Below, one piece after another: positions 7,769 to 16,849 of a DNA stretch of 64,000 nt. This DNA comes from Pseudomonas protegens CHA0. GTDB taxonomy: Bacteria > Pseudomonadota > Gammaproteobacteria > Pseudomonadales > Pseudomonadaceae. Under the pieces are notes generated by a model. It did no database searches and had not been told where the DNA came from. It saw only the letters and a program-made list of their open reading frames with translations. Made by a program: the position numbers and the translations under genes. The stretch is from positions 2,667,001 to 2,731,000 of the forward strand of contig NC_021237.1 in the NCBI RefSeq assembly GCF_000397205.1. Reading direction: 5' to 3'. Within the stretch, counting starts at the first letter, position 1; each line of letters starts with the position of its first letter.

Positions 7769-8158
7769 ATGAAAATTGGTGAAATCGAGGCCCGCAGCGG
7801 CGCCAGCCGTCATACGCTGCGTTACTACGAGCAAATCGGCCTGATCTCATCGCAGCGGCGAACGAACAACTATCGTGTTTACAACGCACAAACTCTGCAG
7901 GATCTTGACTTCATCCAGCGCGCGCAAAGCATGGGGTTTTCCCTGGGGGAAATAGGCGAGATTCTCGATGCGCAGCGCAACAAGCTGATCGACTGCGCCG
8001 AGGGCGCCAAGCTCATTGAAAAAAAGATGGCAGAAATCAAACAGAAAATCGCCAACTTCCAAAGCATTTATCGGTATCTGGATGAAGAGCGTGCAAAGCT
8101 CGAAGCCAGTGCTGCCGAGCAACTAGCGCTGCAGCGGTTGAACGACGCTTCCAGCTGA
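7769..8158 (+). CDS. MerR-family transcriptional regulator
   Basis: 129 residues. MKIGEIEARSGASRHTLRYYEQIGLI is split here as the N-terminal winged helix with the RYYE signature; a long C-terminal helix (about residues 75-115) should form the antiparallel coiled-coil dimer. Only one Cys (about residue 75) is present, so it is not a metal sensor of the CueR/ZntR kind and more likely binds an organic ligand. Divergent from the SDR gene, with the MerR-like promoter between them. The Shine-Dalgarno is weak. A terminator overlaps its stop codon. Confidence 0.88.
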   Translation: MKIGEIEARSGASRHTLRYYEQIGLISSQRRTNNYRVYNAQTLQDLDFIQRAQSMGFSLGEIGEILDAQRNKLIDCAEGAKLIEKKMAEIKQKIANFQSIYRYLDEERAKLEASAAEQLALQRLNDASS

Positions 8159-8174
8159 GCGCTCAGCTATTTTT
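8153..8174 (+). terminator. Terminator overlapping the MerR stop codon
   Basis: AGCTGA-GCGC-TCAGCT followed by ATTTTT. The first arm contains the TGA stop of the MerR gene, so the hairpin forms right at the end of the coding sequence. Confidence 0.65.
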
Positions 8175-8326
8175 GGCGGCCAGTTGTCGCCATATCAGGG
8201 CTTTTGTTTGCGGTGTCTCCATTGGCGGCAAGGCGTCTCGCTTGCGCCGGGTCATGCGCAAATTCGAGATGGCGCGAGAGCATGTCATCTACAACGGCCC
8301 CCGACATCCCCCTTTGACTCTGTGCC

Positions 8327-9091
8327 TCAGGCATGCAAATGCTTTTTCAAGAACGACCGAGTTCGTTCGTGAGTCGGGTTTTGCAGGATTTCTTGTGGCG
8401 CGCCTTCTTCGACCACCACGCCACCGTCCATGAAGATGATCCGGTCCGCCACTTCGCCGGCAAAGCGCATTTCATGGGTGACGATCAACATGGTCATGTG
8501 TTCGGCGGCGAGTTGCTTCATGACCTGGTTGACCTCTTCCACCAGCTCGGGGTCCAGCGCCGAGGTGGCTTCATCGAACAGCATGACCTTGGGGCGCATC
8601 GCCAGGGCCCTGGCAATGGCCACGCGCTGTTTCTGCCCGCCGGACAGGCGAGAAGGGTACTCGTCGAACTTGTTGGCCAGGCCGACCTTCGACAGGTACT
8701 CCATGGCCAGCTCGTGAGCGGCTGGCCTGGTCAGCCCTTTGAGCTTGATCGGGCCGAGGGCGATGTTTTCATGCACGGTCAGGTGCGGGAACAGGTTGAA
8801 GTGCTGGAACACCATGCCCATCTGCTGGCGCACGCTATTGATGTGCTGTTCAAAGGCTCGACCTTTCAAGGCTCGGTTGACGTGTTCGCCTTCCAGCCAG
8901 ATCTCCCCCTCGTTCAGCACTTCCAGGTGGTTGATCGAGCGCAGCAGGGTGCTTTTGCCCGAACCACTGGGGCCGATGATGGCGATGATCTGTCCGCGCG
9001 AGACAGACAGATCGATGCCTTTGAGCACTTCAAGTGCGCCATACGCCTTGCGCGCGCCCTTGACTTCAACCATGAGCTTTTCGGTGGTCAT
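8327..9091 (-). CDS. Polar amino-acid ABC transporter, ATP-binding protein
   Basis: 254 residues, last gene of a four-gene importer. Walker [10 protein letters not shown] (about residues 40-48), Q-loop, signature LSGGQKQR, Walker [15 protein letters not shown] and the H-loop His of VTHEMRFA are all intact, as in GlnQ/HisP. It powers uptake through the two permeases upstream. Its start overlaps the stop of the preceding permease by four bases (ATGA). Confidence 0.93.
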   Translation of the reverse strand: MTTEKLMVEVKGARKAYGALEVLKGIDLSVSRGQIIAIIGPSGSGKSTLLRSINHLEVLNEGEIWLEGEHVNRALKGRAFEQHINSVRQQMGMVFQHFNLFPHLTVHENIALGPIKLKGLTRPAAHELAMEYLSKVGLANKFDEYPSRLSGGQKQRVAIARALAMRPKVMLFDEATSALDPELVEEVNQVMKQLAAEHMTMLIVTHEMRFAGEVADRIIFMDGGVVVEEGAPQEILQNPTHERTRSFLKKHLHA

Positions 9092-9747
9092 CGTGACATC
9101 TCTACCTTATTTTCAAGAAGGTGCAGGCCAGCTTCCAGGACAAGATTGACCGCGTAATAAATCACCGCGACGGCCAGATAGAACTCGAACGGGCTGTAGG
9201 TTTCGCTCACGGCGCGCTGGGCGCTGTAGACCAGTTCGGCGATGCCGATGATCGACACCAGGGAGGTGTCCTTGAGCAGGACGATCAGGTTGTTGCCCAG
9301 CGGGGCCAGGGTATTGCGTAGTGCCTGTGGCACCACCACGTAGCGTTGCGCCTGGCTGCGGCTCAGGCCAATGGAGCGCGCACCTTCAATCTGCCCGGGG
9401 TCGACCGACAGGACTCCGGCCCGAATCACGTCGGCGTTGTAGACCGCAAAATGCAGGCTCAGGCCGATGATGCCGGCCGCGAGGGCCGGGATATCGATCC
9501 CCACTTGCACCAGGCCGTAATAGATCAGGTACAGCTGAAGCAGCAGGGGGGTGCCCATCAGCAGCCAGGTCATGAAGCGTATGGGAAGGGATACCAGTTT
9601 GGGGGTGTAGAGCACGATAAGGGCGAAGGCTATGCCCGCTATCAGGCTCAATACGCTGGAGCAGAGGAACAGGACGATGGTCCACCAGAGTCCGGTTGCC
9701 AGCAGCTCGGAATAGGGGGTGAGGATACTGAGATCGAGGCTTTGCAT
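9088..9747 (-). CDS. Polar amino-acid ABC transporter, permease (second)
   Basis: 219 residues with about five membrane helices and the cytoplasmic EAA-type loop ([21 protein letters not shown]) that docks on the ATPase. HisM/GlnP family. It starts 9 bases after the other permease and overlaps the ATPase gene, so the four importer genes form one operon read leftwards. Confidence 0.92.
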   Translation of the reverse strand: MQSLDLSILTPYSELLATGLWWTIVLFLCSSVLSLIAGIAFALIVLYTPKLVSLPIRFMTWLLMGTPLLLQLYLIYYGLVQVGIDIPALAAGIIGLSLHFAVYNADVIRAGVLSVDPGQIEGARSIGLSRSQAQRYVVVPQALRNTLAPLGNNLIVLLKDTSLVSIIGIAELVYSAQRAVSETYSPFEFYLAVAVIYYAVNLVLEAGLHLLENKVEMSR

Positions 9748-9756
9748 TGACGCGTC

Positions 9757-10404
9757 TCACTTTGCCGCGAAGCGTTTATCGAGGTGGTCCACCATCAGCC
9801 TGACCGTGTAGACCATGGCGATGTACAAAATGGCCGACACCGTGAAGATCTCGAATGGCTTGTAGGTGGAGCTGATAAAGCGCTGCGCCGTGTAGGAGAG
9901 TTCCACCACCGAGATGGTCGACACCAGGGCCGAGCCCTTGATCAGCGCGACCGCATTGACCCCCAGTGGCCTGATCATCAGCTTGGCGGTTTGCGGCAGG
10001 GTGATCAGCCACAGGGTCTGGCCCTTGCCGAAACCGATTGAGCGGGCCGCTTCGACCTGGCCGGGATCGACGTTGCTGATGGCGCCGCGAATGGATTCAG
10101 CCATGTAGGCCGCGATGTTCAGGCCCAGGCCGATGACGCCAGCGGAAAACGGCTCCAGCTCAAGGCCGATCTGCGGGCCGCCAAAGTAGAGGAGGAAGAG
10201 TTGGACCAGGCAGGGCGTGCCGCGAAAAACGCTGATGTAGACCCTGGCCAGGCAGCGAAGCAGGAAAAAGCCGGACAGCCGGGCCGCCACCAGCACGATG
10301 GCGACCAGCAGGCCCAGCAGCAGTGCCAGTAGCGAAACGTGCACCGTGACCCAGGCCGCCTCCAGAAAAAACGGCAGGGTGCGCTGTATGAGTGTCAGAT
10401 CCAT
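9757..10404 (-). CDS. Polar amino-acid ABC transporter, permease (first)
   Basis: 215 residues, HisQ/GlnP-family membrane subunit with about five helices and an EAA loop (VEAARSIGFGKGQTLW). The two different permeases probably form a heterodimeric channel, as in HisQM. It follows the binding-protein gene by 63 bases. Confidence 0.92.
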   Translation of the reverse strand: MDLTLIQRTLPFFLEAAWVTVHVSLLALLLGLLVAIVLVAARLSGFFLLRCLARVYISVFRGTPCLVQLFLLYFGGPQIGLELEPFSAGVIGLGLNIAAYMAESIRGAISNVDPGQVEAARSIGFGKGQTLWLITLPQTAKLMIRPLGVNAVALIKGSALVSTISVVELSYTAQRFISSTYKPFEIFTVSAILYIAMVYTVRLMVDHLDKRFAAK

Positions 10405-10467
10405 GGGCAGGCTCGAAAAGGTCAGGTTGACCGGCCCGACCCCAGGTCGAGCCAGGCTGAAGATGAG

Positions 10468-11256
10468 TCAGCGAATGTCCTTGCCGATCCACTTCATCGA
10501 GATCTTTTCGTAGCTGCCATCGGCGAGCATGTCGTTCAGTGCCTGCTGCATCGCTGCCTTGAGCTCGGGGTTGTTCTTGCGCAGCGCAATGCCCATGCCT
10601 TCAACCCCACCGTCACTGTCGGGTGGCGTGATGATGCGCACTTTCTGCCCGGTTTCCTTGACGGCCACCAGTACCGGAACGCTGTCCATCACCAGCGCGT
10701 CGAGGCGCCCGGCTTCCAGGTCGACCAGCATCTCGGGAAGCCCTTTGTAGGTCTTGACCTTCAGGTTGCCGCGCGCCCTGGCCCATTTGTCGTGGGCATC
10801 GCCGAGGGTGACGCCCACCGTCACATCCTTCAGGTCAGCCAGGCTGTTGATCGGCGAGTCTTCCTTCACCACGATGGTGCGGCCGGCGTGGTAGTAGGGG
10901 CCGACGAAATCCACGGCCCTCAGGCGTTCAGGGGTGATGGTCATGGAGGCGATGATGGCGTCGTATTTCTTGGCCAGGAGCCCGGCAATGATCCCGTCGA
11001 AGGGCGTGGTGACAATGCTGACCTTCACCCCAAGCCGCTGGGCCAGGGCTTCGCTGATGGAGGCGTCGAAGCCGACGATCTGGTTCTGCTCGTTGGCAAA
11101 GCTGAAGGGCGAGTATTGCCCGCTCATGGCGATGCGGATCTCTCTGGATTCCCGGATCGATTGCAAGTCATCAGCCTGAGCGGCTGCGGGGCAGAGGAGC
11201 GCCGCGGCGGCGACGGTGGATGCGGCAAGCAGACCCTTGAGCGTTCTGGTTAGCAT
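10468..11256 (-). CDS. Periplasmic amino-acid-binding protein of the ABC importer
   Basis: 262 residues from the ATG at 11256, with AAGGTG 8 nt upstream; further in-frame codons to 11355 belong to the leader. An N-terminal signal peptide ends at AAAQADD. The mature part is a family 3 solute-binding protein: YSPFSFANEQNQIVGFD, TITPERLRAVDFVGPY and GRLDALVMDS are typical. It captures a polar amino acid or related amine in the periplasm and delivers it to the permeases. The kinase-peptidase-PLP enzyme gene lies just upstream on the same strand, suggesting that enzyme consumes the imported compound. First gene of the transport operon, with paired palindromes about 100-150 bases upstream. Confidence 0.92.
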   Translation of the reverse strand: MLTRTLKGLLAASTVAAAALLCPAAAQADDLQSIRESREIRIAMSGQYSPFSFANEQNQIVGFDASISEALAQRLGVKVSIVTTPFDGIIAGLLAKKYDAIIASMTITPERLRAVDFVGPYYHAGRTIVVKEDSPINSLADLKDVTVGVTLGDAHDKWARARGNLKVKTYKGLPEMLVDLEAGRLDALVMDSVPVLVAVKETGQKVRIITPPDSDGGVEGMGIALRKNNPELKAAMQQALNDMLADGSYEKISMKWIGKDIR

Positions 11257-11356
11257 GGGATGGCACCTTTGAAGAATTATTATTTTTTGTTGTGGGCTCT
11301 TCACCCTGGCCTCGGGAAAAGCTTTGCACAGGTCATTGCGCAAAGCACCCGGCAAG

Positions 11357-11375
11357 GTGTCCGCGTGCCGGACAC
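11357..11375. promoter_or_regulatory. Inverted repeat upstream of the importer operon
   Basis: GTGTCCG-N5-CGGACAC, a perfect 7-bp stem. It lies about 100 bases upstream of the binding-protein start codon and is followed 11 bases further right by a second palindrome. An operator pair is the simplest reading; a terminator for the enzyme gene would be expected to carry a T-run, which is absent. Confidence 0.5.
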
Positions 11376-11386
11376 ATTGCCGGAGT

Positions 11387-11407
11387 TGGCCGACACTATG
11401 TCGGCCA
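11387..11407. promoter_or_regulatory. Second inverted repeat upstream of the importer operon
   Basis: TGGCCGACA-N3-TGTCGGCCA, a perfect 9-bp stem between the stop of the fused enzyme gene and the palindrome at 11357-11375. The inner half-sites (CGACA/TGTCG) resemble those of its neighbour (CGGACA/TGTCCG), so both may be bound by one regulator. Confidence 0.5.
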
Positions 11408-11444
11408 GCCCGGTTTGGGGCGCTGCGGCCTCGATCCTGATGCT

Positions 11445-14400
11445 CTAGCGCAGTGCCGCCTTGAAGCTTTCGTCCAGGACCTCAAGCAGGAAGTCGGCAT
11501 TCTTCTGGCTGAAAATCATCGAGGGGCGCATTTTCAGTACGTTGTCGTAGGGGCCTTCGGTGCCGATCAGAATTCCGCGCTCCCGGGCACCATCGGCGAC
11601 CTTCCTGGCCAGTTGCGTAGCGGGAGCCTTGCTCTTGCGATCGGTGACCAGTTCAATCCCGAGGAACAGCCCCAGGCCGCGTACGTCGCCAATGGCATCG
11701 TAGCGCTGCTGCAGCGTGCGAAAGCCATCGAGCAAGTAGTTGCCCACCGTCAGTGCGTTGAGTTTCAGGTTGTCGCGTTCAATCACATCGAGAACGCTGA
11801 GCCCCACGGCACAGGAAACCGGGTTGCCGGCGAAGGTGTTGAAGTATTCCATGCCATTGTTGAAGCTGTCGGCGATCTCGCGGGTGGTCACCACTGCCGA
11901 CATCGGGTGCCCGTTGCCAATGGGTTTGCCCATGGACACCGCATCGGGCACCACGCCCTGGGTTTCAAAGGCCCACCAGTGGCTGCCCACTCGACCAAAG
12001 CCGACCTGGACTTCATCGGCCAGGCACAGGCCGCCCTCGGCACGCACCATTGCATAGACTTCCTGCAAGTAGTTTTCCGGGAAAAACAGTTGCCCGGCGA
12101 CGCTGGGAATGGACTCCGCGAGAAAGAACGCCGGGGCCCGGCCCTGCTTGCGCATGCTATCGATCTGCTCGGCGACACTTTGCGCGAAACGCTTGCCCAG
12201 CTCCTCGACCGGCCAGTGATCCGCAGCGCGGTAGGCATCCGGCACGGCCGCCTCGAATACGTGTTCTGCACGGCCTTTGCCGGCCTTTCGCTTGTACTTG
12301 TAGGGGCTGAGGTCGATCAGCTCCTGGGTGGTGCCGTGGTAGGCCCAGTCCAGCACGATGGCATCGTTGCGCCCGGTGTGATTGCGCGCCATGCGCAGCA
12401 TCAGGCTATTGGCTTCGCTGCCCGAACAGCCGAAGGAGGCCACCGCCAGGCCTTCGGGCAAGGTCGCGGTGAGCCGCTCGGCGTACTCCACGATGTTGTC
12501 GTGCAGGTAGCGGGTGTTGGTGTTCAGGCGTGAAGCCTGGCGCGCCAGGGCCTGCACCACGTCGGGATGGGAGTGGCCCAGGTGGCAGACGTTGTTGAAG
12601 CAGTCCAGGTAGGCCCGGCCAAAGTTGTCTATCAACCAGACCCCATCACCGCGTACGAACTTGATCGGGTCCGAGTAGGAAATCGACAAGTTGGGCAGCA
12701 GCAGTTGTTTACGCTTGGCCACGATCTCTGCTTTGCTTCTGCCTTCCTGGCTGTAGGTTTCCGCAGGGATTCCGGCCAGGGTCGATGCATCCGGGAACAG
12801 GTCGGCCCACACCTCAAGGTAGGCGCGCTCACCGACGCCGATGAACTCGCTCGCTTGCAACTGGGTGTCGGTGGACATCTGGAAATGCACATGGGGCAGC
12901 CAGCCGCCGTTTTCCGTGTCTGCGCCCATGTGGCCCACCAGGGCGCCCGCCTCAAGACGGTCCCCGGGCTTGAGGCGGGTCAGCGCTTCGTGGGCCATGT
13001 GCCCCCACAGGGTCAGGAACGGCGGGCAGCCCTCAGGCGAATGCTCAAGCATGATCAAGCCGCCATAGCCCAGCGGTTCACGCTCGACCTCGACGCTGCG
13101 CACTACGCCGGCAAGCGGTGTGTACAGCGGCGTTCCGGCCGGCATGATCAAGTCGACGCCCAGGTGAATGATCCGACGTTGCCCTGCAATGAAGCGCGAT
13201 TCAAATGCCGCATCGGTGTAGATGGTCCGTTCTTCGCCCCAGGGGCCGATGCCCAGTGGCACTTGATGTTCAGCCGCAAAATCGTTCCACCATTTCGCCG
13301 CCTCTGCCGGACGCTGCTCGGCGGAGGCGACCGTCAGCACATGGGCGGCATCGGCGAACGGCACAATGGCCTTGTTCAGGGTCGCCGCCGCCGGATGCAC
13401 GATGTCCGCGAAGGCGTGGCGGTTTTCATCCACCCAGCGGCGAACCGCCCCGGCACCTTCTATCGCGTCATAGCCGCAGGCCTTGCGCAGGATCGCCGTC
13501 GCCAGGCGCGGGTTCATGCGGTCCATTTTTTCCAGCAGGCGCCAGGCCGGGGCTTCGCTGATGGCCAGGTAAGGATTGTCCTGGGTCTGCTCGTGGCGCG
13601 AGGCCGACAAGGTGACGCTGATGACCAGGCGCATGGCGATCAGGTTGAACAGCACGTCCAGTTCTTGCGGCTGCAGCGGGTAGCGCTCGTGGAAGCCGGC
13701 GGTGAGCGCGGCGGCCGCGCCGATGGGGTCCTCCATGTCGAGAATGGAGTAGGCGCAGGTGATGGCGACTTCGGCAATCAGCACCGTATGCACGGCATCG
13801 CCAAAGTCGATGATGCCCGAGACCTGCTGATGAGTCTGCGGGTCGACGAGGATGTTCCAGTCATTGCCGTCATTGTGAATGACCTGCGTGCGCAACCGCG
13901 CAAGCCTGGGTTGCACGGTGTTTTCGAACGCGGAAATGAAGCGCTCCAGAATGGCTCGTCGGCCAGGGTCCTTGACGAAATGCAGGCGCGATCTGGAGCG
14001 CGCGGCGTGCCGCAGGTCCCAGTCCAGGTCGCGCACCGCACCGGGATGCATGAAGCCCTGCAACGCACGATCCATGTCGGCGAACGATTGGCCCAGGCTG
14101 CGCATGAGGGCGAAGGTGCGCTTGACCTCGGCCAGGGGAGTGCCGTGCAGCCAGCTCACCAGGCGCACCGCATGGGTTTCACCGGAGGGCGCCACGGCCG
14201 AGGCGAGGAAGCCACCGGCAAGGCTCTTCTTCAGCTGAGGCACGGCAAGCTCGGGGTTGTAGCTGGCGAGGTGGCTGAGGATGGCCGTCTGCAGCTCGCT
14301 TTCAGTACGCGGTTCACTCGAATTGACCACCTTCAGAATCCATCCCGCATCGCTTGCAGTGTTCAACCGGTAGTTGCAGTCGCGCTCGCCATCCAGGGGC

Positions 14401-14492
14401 GAGGCCGTGGCGACGACATTGAAAAGCTGCTCGGCCAGTTGTTCGGCATCGCGGGGCGAGAACTGCGGGGCGGGATGGGAAAGGTTGGTCAT
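11445..14492 (-). CDS. Three-domain enzyme: APH-fold kinase, M23 peptidase-like domain, class III PLP enzyme
   Basis: 1015 residues. Residues ~25-330 form an aminoglycoside-phosphotransferase-fold kinase with the catalytic HNDGNDWN (H206) and metal-binding IDFGD. Residues ~400-570 form an M23/LytM domain whose zinc motifs are complete (HLGVD at 443-447, HVH at 534-536). Residues ~600-1015 form a class III aminotransferase fold with the PLP lysine K856 in [11 protein letters not shown]. Human hydroxylysine kinase (AGPHD1) and the phospho-lyases AGXT2L1/AGXT2L2 are the relatives of the outer domains; they phosphorylate hydroxylysine and eliminate phosphate from phosphohydroxylysine or phosphoethanolamine. 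I infer an analogous two-step breakdown of an imported hydroxy-amino compound. The role of the peptidase-like middle is unclear. Divergent from the Lrp gene; upstream of the ABC importer. Confidence 0.88.
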   Translation of the reverse strand: MTNLSHPAPQFSPRDAEQLAEQLFNVVATASPLDGERDCNYRLNTASDAGWILKVVNSSEPRTESELQTAILSHLASYNPELAVPQLKKSLAGGFLASAVAPSGETHAVRLVSWLHGTPLAEVKRTFALMRSLGQSFADMDRALQGFMHPGAVRDLDWDLRHAARSRSRLHFVKDPGRRAILERFISAFENTVQPRLARLRTQVIHNDGNDWNILVDPQTHQQVSGIIDFGDAVHTVLIAEVAITCAYSILDMEDPIGAAAALTAGFHERYPLQPQELDVLFNLIAMRLVISVTLSASRHEQTQDNPYLAISEAPAWRLLEKMDRMNPRLATAILRKACGYDAIEGAGAVRRWVDENRHAFADIVHPAAATLNKAIVPFADAAHVLTVASAEQRPAEAAKWWNDFAAEHQVPLGIGPWGEERTIYTDAAFESRFIAGQRRIIHLGVDLIMPAGTPLYTPLAGVVRSVEVEREPLGYGGLIMLEHSPEGCPPFLTLWGHMAHEALTRLKPGDRLEAGALVGHMGADTENGGWLPHVHFQMSTDTQLQASEFIGVGERAYLEVWADLFPDASTLAGIPAETYSQEGRSKAEIVAKRKQLLLPNLSISYSDPIKFVRGDGVWLIDNFGRAYLDCFNNVCHLGHSHPDVVQALARQASRLNTNTRYLHDNIVEYAERLTATLPEGLAVASFGCSGSEANSLMLRMARNHTGRNDAIVLDWAYHGTTQELIDLSPYKYKRKAGKGRAEHVFEAAVPDAYRAADHWPVEELGKRFAQSVAEQIDSMRKQGRAPAFFLAESIPSVAGQLFFPENYLQEVYAMVRAEGGLCLADEVQVGFGRVGSHWWAFETQGVVPDAVSMGKPIGNGHPMSAVVTTREIADSFNNGMEYFNTFAGNPVSCAVGLSVLDVIERDNLKLNALTVGNYLLDGFRTLQQRYDAIGDVRGLGLFLGIELVTDRKSKAPATQLARKVADGARERGILIGTEGPYDNVLKMRPSMIFSQKNADFLLEVLDESFKAALR

Positions 14493-14631
14493 GGTAATGG
14501 TTTTCCAAGTTATTGTTTTCAGTTAGCTTGGCATGCGAAATCCTTGACGGCAGTAGGTATGCGGTCGGTGTTGGCCTGCATATTGTCGGAATCGACCGGC
14601 ACAAATTCGGTAGTCAAAGTGAGGAGTCTTG

Positions 14632-15072
14632 ATGCGCGACCTGGACGTGAAAGATCGCGAAATACTGGACATTCTGTCTAAAGAAGCGCGGATTGCCCTG
14701 AAGGCCCTGGCCGCGAGAATCGGACTGTCCAGAAGCGCCACCAGCGAGCGTGTCCTCAACCTTGAGCGCAATGGCGTGATCAGGGGCTACCGGGCGGATA
14801 TTGGCGAAATCGACGCCAACGTGATTCGCGCCATGTTTCTGGTGTGCCTGAAACGCACGCCGGCCATCAGCCTGCTGGACATGCTGGCCCAGCACTCCCA
14901 GGTGCGACGCATCTCTTCGGTCAGTGGCCAGCTCGATCTGGTGATCGAGATCGAATCCCGCACCATTGATGACCTGAACCGAGTCCGGGATGCCGTAGCC
15001 AGTCATGAGTCCGTCGAGGACATCACCACGGCGGTGGTGCTTCGGCGCGACATCGACCGGCAGACTTCCTGA
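14632..15072 (+). CDS. Lrp/AsnC-family transcriptional regulator
   Basis: 146 residues from the ATG at 14632, with GAGGAG 6 nt upstream; a TTG one codon earlier is less likely. The N-terminal helix-turn-helix (LKALAARIGLSRSATSERV) is followed by the RAM ligand-binding domain of Lrp proteins. These proteins form octameric or dimeric discs and respond to amino acids. It is divergent from the fused kinase-PLP enzyme gene, so it most likely controls that gene and the importer in response to their substrate. Confidence 0.9.
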   Translation: MRDLDVKDREILDILSKEARIALKALAARIGLSRSATSERVLNLERNGVIRGYRADIGEIDANVIRAMFLVCLKRTPAISLLDMLAQHSQVRRISSVSGQLDLVIEIESRTIDDLNRVRDAVASHESVEDITTAVVLRRDIDRQTS

Positions 15073-15175
15073 TTCTGCGACACGAAGAGCGGGCGGGATG
15101 TGCCTGCGAGAAGTGCCGGGCGCACCCGCAAAAGCTCTGAAATGCTCGCTTGGCGCCCGTCCCCGGCAGCCGGAT

Positions 15176-15221
15176 GTGGGAGGGCGGGCCCATTCCCTTG
15201 CGGCAATCGCCCGCTTCCCAC
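15176..15221. repeat. Degenerate REP-like hairpin
   Basis: TGTGGGAGGGCGGG on the left and CGCCCGCTTCCCAC on the right form a long imperfect stem. The TGTGGGAG...CGGGC layout resembles Pseudomonas REP palindromes. It lies between the Lrp gene and the Fur box, a typical intergenic location for such elements. Confidence 0.5.
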
Positions 15222-15250
15222 CCTGTACAAGGTGCATCGCAAAACCATAA

Positions 15251-15269
15251 AATGAGAAGCATTATCATT
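15251..15269 (+). promoter_or_regulatory. Fur box of the first FecI/FecR/TonB module
   Basis: AATGAGAAGCATTATCATT matches the 19-bp Fur consensus in most positions and is close to the box at 41412-41430. It ends 14 bases before the sigma-factor start codon, so Fur-Fe(II) would block transcription initiation under iron-replete conditions. Confidence 0.8.
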
Positions 15270-15283
15270 AATGCGAATCTGCC

Positions 15284-15790
15284 ATGCACAACCACAGCCT
15301 CTCTTCGCCCGTCGCCCAGTTGTATGCGAACCATCACGGCTGGCTGCGGGGCTGGCTGCACCGGCGCCTGGGGCACAGTGCCGATGCCGAGGACCTGGCC
15401 CATGACACCTTTATCCGGGTGCTGCGCTCCCAGGAGGATGTGCGTGAGTTGCGCCAGCCCATGGCCTTTCTGGCCACCATTGCCAACGGCCTGCTGATCA
15501 ATCGCTGGCGCCGCCAGGCGATCGAACGGGCTTATCTGGAAGCCCTGGCGGCGCGGCCGGTGGGGGAGGAGCCTTCGCCGGAGGAGCGGCATCTGATGAT
15601 CGAGACCCTGTTGCAGCTGGATTCGCTGCTGGTGGGGTTGTCGTCGCGGGTGCGGCAGATCTTCTTTCTGTCCCAGCTCGATGGCCTGACCTATCCGCAG
15701 ATCGCCGCGCAGTTGGGCTTGACCGTGGCCCAGGTGCAGCGGGCCATGGGCAAGGCCTTCAGTGTCTGTTACGCGAGCCGTTTTGAATGA
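15284..15790 (+). CDS. FecI-like ECF sigma factor
   Basis: 168 residues with region 2 (DAEDLAHDTFIRVL) and region 4 (LDGLTYPQIAAQLGLTVAQVQRAM) of iron-starvation ECF sigma factors. It directs RNA polymerase to the downstream receptor gene when released by its FecR-like partner. The stop overlaps the FecR start by four bases. A Fur box immediately upstream ties it to iron starvation. No obvious Shine-Dalgarno precedes the ATG. Confidence 0.9.
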   Translation: MHNHSLSSPVAQLYANHHGWLRGWLHRRLGHSADAEDLAHDTFIRVLRSQEDVRELRQPMAFLATIANGLLINRWRRQAIERAYLEALAARPVGEEPSPEERHLMIETLLQLDSLLVGLSSRVRQIFFLSQLDGLTYPQIAAQLGLTVAQVQRAMGKAFSVCYASRFE

Positions 15791-16752
15791 GTGGCGCTGC
15801 GGTCGATCCCCGAGTGCGGGATAACGCCATCGACTGGCTGGTGCGGATGCAGTCCGGGCTGATGAGCGCCGCGGACCATCAGGCCCTGCAGCAGTGGCGG
15901 CAAGCCAGCCTCGAGCATGAATACGCGTGGCAGCGGGTCAGCAGCCTGCCGCTGATGTTGCAGCCAGGGGCCAATCTGTTGGCCGATGCCACGGCGCGCC
16001 GGGCATTGCAAGCGGCGGGCGCCGATCCGCAGCGACGGCGACAGGTGCTCAAGTGCCTGCTGGCCCTGGGGCTGTTGGGGGGCATTTCCTGGCAGGGGGC
16101 GGATTCCACCCTGGTGCGCTCAGCCCTGGCCAGTTATCGCACCGGCGTCGGCGAGCGACGCCATTGGGCCCTGGCCGACGGTGGCTCGCTATGGCTGAAC
16201 ACCGCCAGTGCGGTGAACCTGGACCTGAGCGCCCGGCAGCGCAGCCTGCAATTGATCGAGGGCGAACTGGCCCTGGACACCCCGGCGGGCTCTGCATCCC
16301 TGCAACTGTCGACCCCGGATGCGGTGCTCTATAGCCGTGGTGCCAACCTGCTGGTGCGTCACGATCGCCTGGGCACCCAGGTGACGGTGTTGCGCGGGCT
16401 GGTGCAGGTGAGCGCACGGCAGCACCCAGCACCGCTGGCGTTGCAGGCCGGCTGGCAAACCCGAGTCGATGGCCGGGGAGCAGGGCGGCCAAGCCCCATC
16501 GATACGTTTCTGGCCCAGGCCTGGATGCGCGGCATCCTGCCCGCCGAGCGCATGCGCCTGGATCAGTTGCTGGCAGAGCTGTCGCGCTATCGCCCGGGCT
16601 TCTTGCGTTGCAGCGAAGCCGTGGCGGGCCTGCGCGTAACCGGCAGTTTTCAGTTGGACGACACCGATGCCGCCCTGGCCCTGGTAGCCAATACCTTGCC
16701 GGTGCGCATTGAGCGAAGAACCCGTTACTGGGTGACCGTGGTGCCGGCCTGA
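15787..16752 (+). CDS. FecR-like anti-sigma factor/sigma regulator
   Basis: 321 residues, coupled to the sigma gene by ATGA. The N-terminal cytoplasmic ~80 residues bind the sigma factor. A hydrophobic segment near residues 84-97 (CLLALGLLGGISWQ) crosses the inner membrane. The rest is the periplasmic FecR domain with the GERRHWALADGGSLWLNTAS motif and a C-terminal STN-like part that contacts the receptor. It passes the substrate-bound signal from the receptor to the sigma factor. Confidence 0.9.
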   Translation: MSGAAVDPRVRDNAIDWLVRMQSGLMSAADHQALQQWRQASLEHEYAWQRVSSLPLMLQPGANLLADATARRALQAAGADPQRRRQVLKCLLALGLLGGISWQGADSTLVRSALASYRTGVGERRHWALADGGSLWLNTASAVNLDLSARQRSLQLIEGELALDTPAGSASLQLSTPDAVLYSRGANLLVRHDRLGTQVTVLRGLVQVSARQHPAPLALQAGWQTRVDGRGAGRPSPIDTFLAQAWMRGILPAERMRLDQLLAELSRYRPGFLRCSEAVAGLRVTGSFQLDDTDAALALVANTLPVRIERRTRYWVTVVPA

Positions 16753-16808
16753 AACTTTTTTTTCACCGGCGCGATAGTTTTTTCGATCTGGCTTGGCCTT
16801 CAGGTATT

Positions 16809-16828
16809 ACCCACCGGCACAGGTGGGT
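16809..16828 (+). promoter_or_regulatory. Hairpin in the receptor leader
   Basis: ACCCACC-N6-GGTGGGT, a perfect 7-bp stem in the 97-base gap between the anti-sigma and receptor genes and 21 bases before the receptor start. It could form in the mRNA leader or attenuate read-through; there is no T-run. Confidence 0.35.
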
Positions 16829-16849
16829 TTCGATCCCTAGGAGCCCTGC

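Noticed and set aside
12567..14681. A 704-codon open frame antisense to the kinase-peptidase-PLP gene.
   Set aside because: Same reason: a shadow of the real gene, Arg/Gly/His-rich, with no recognisable protein.
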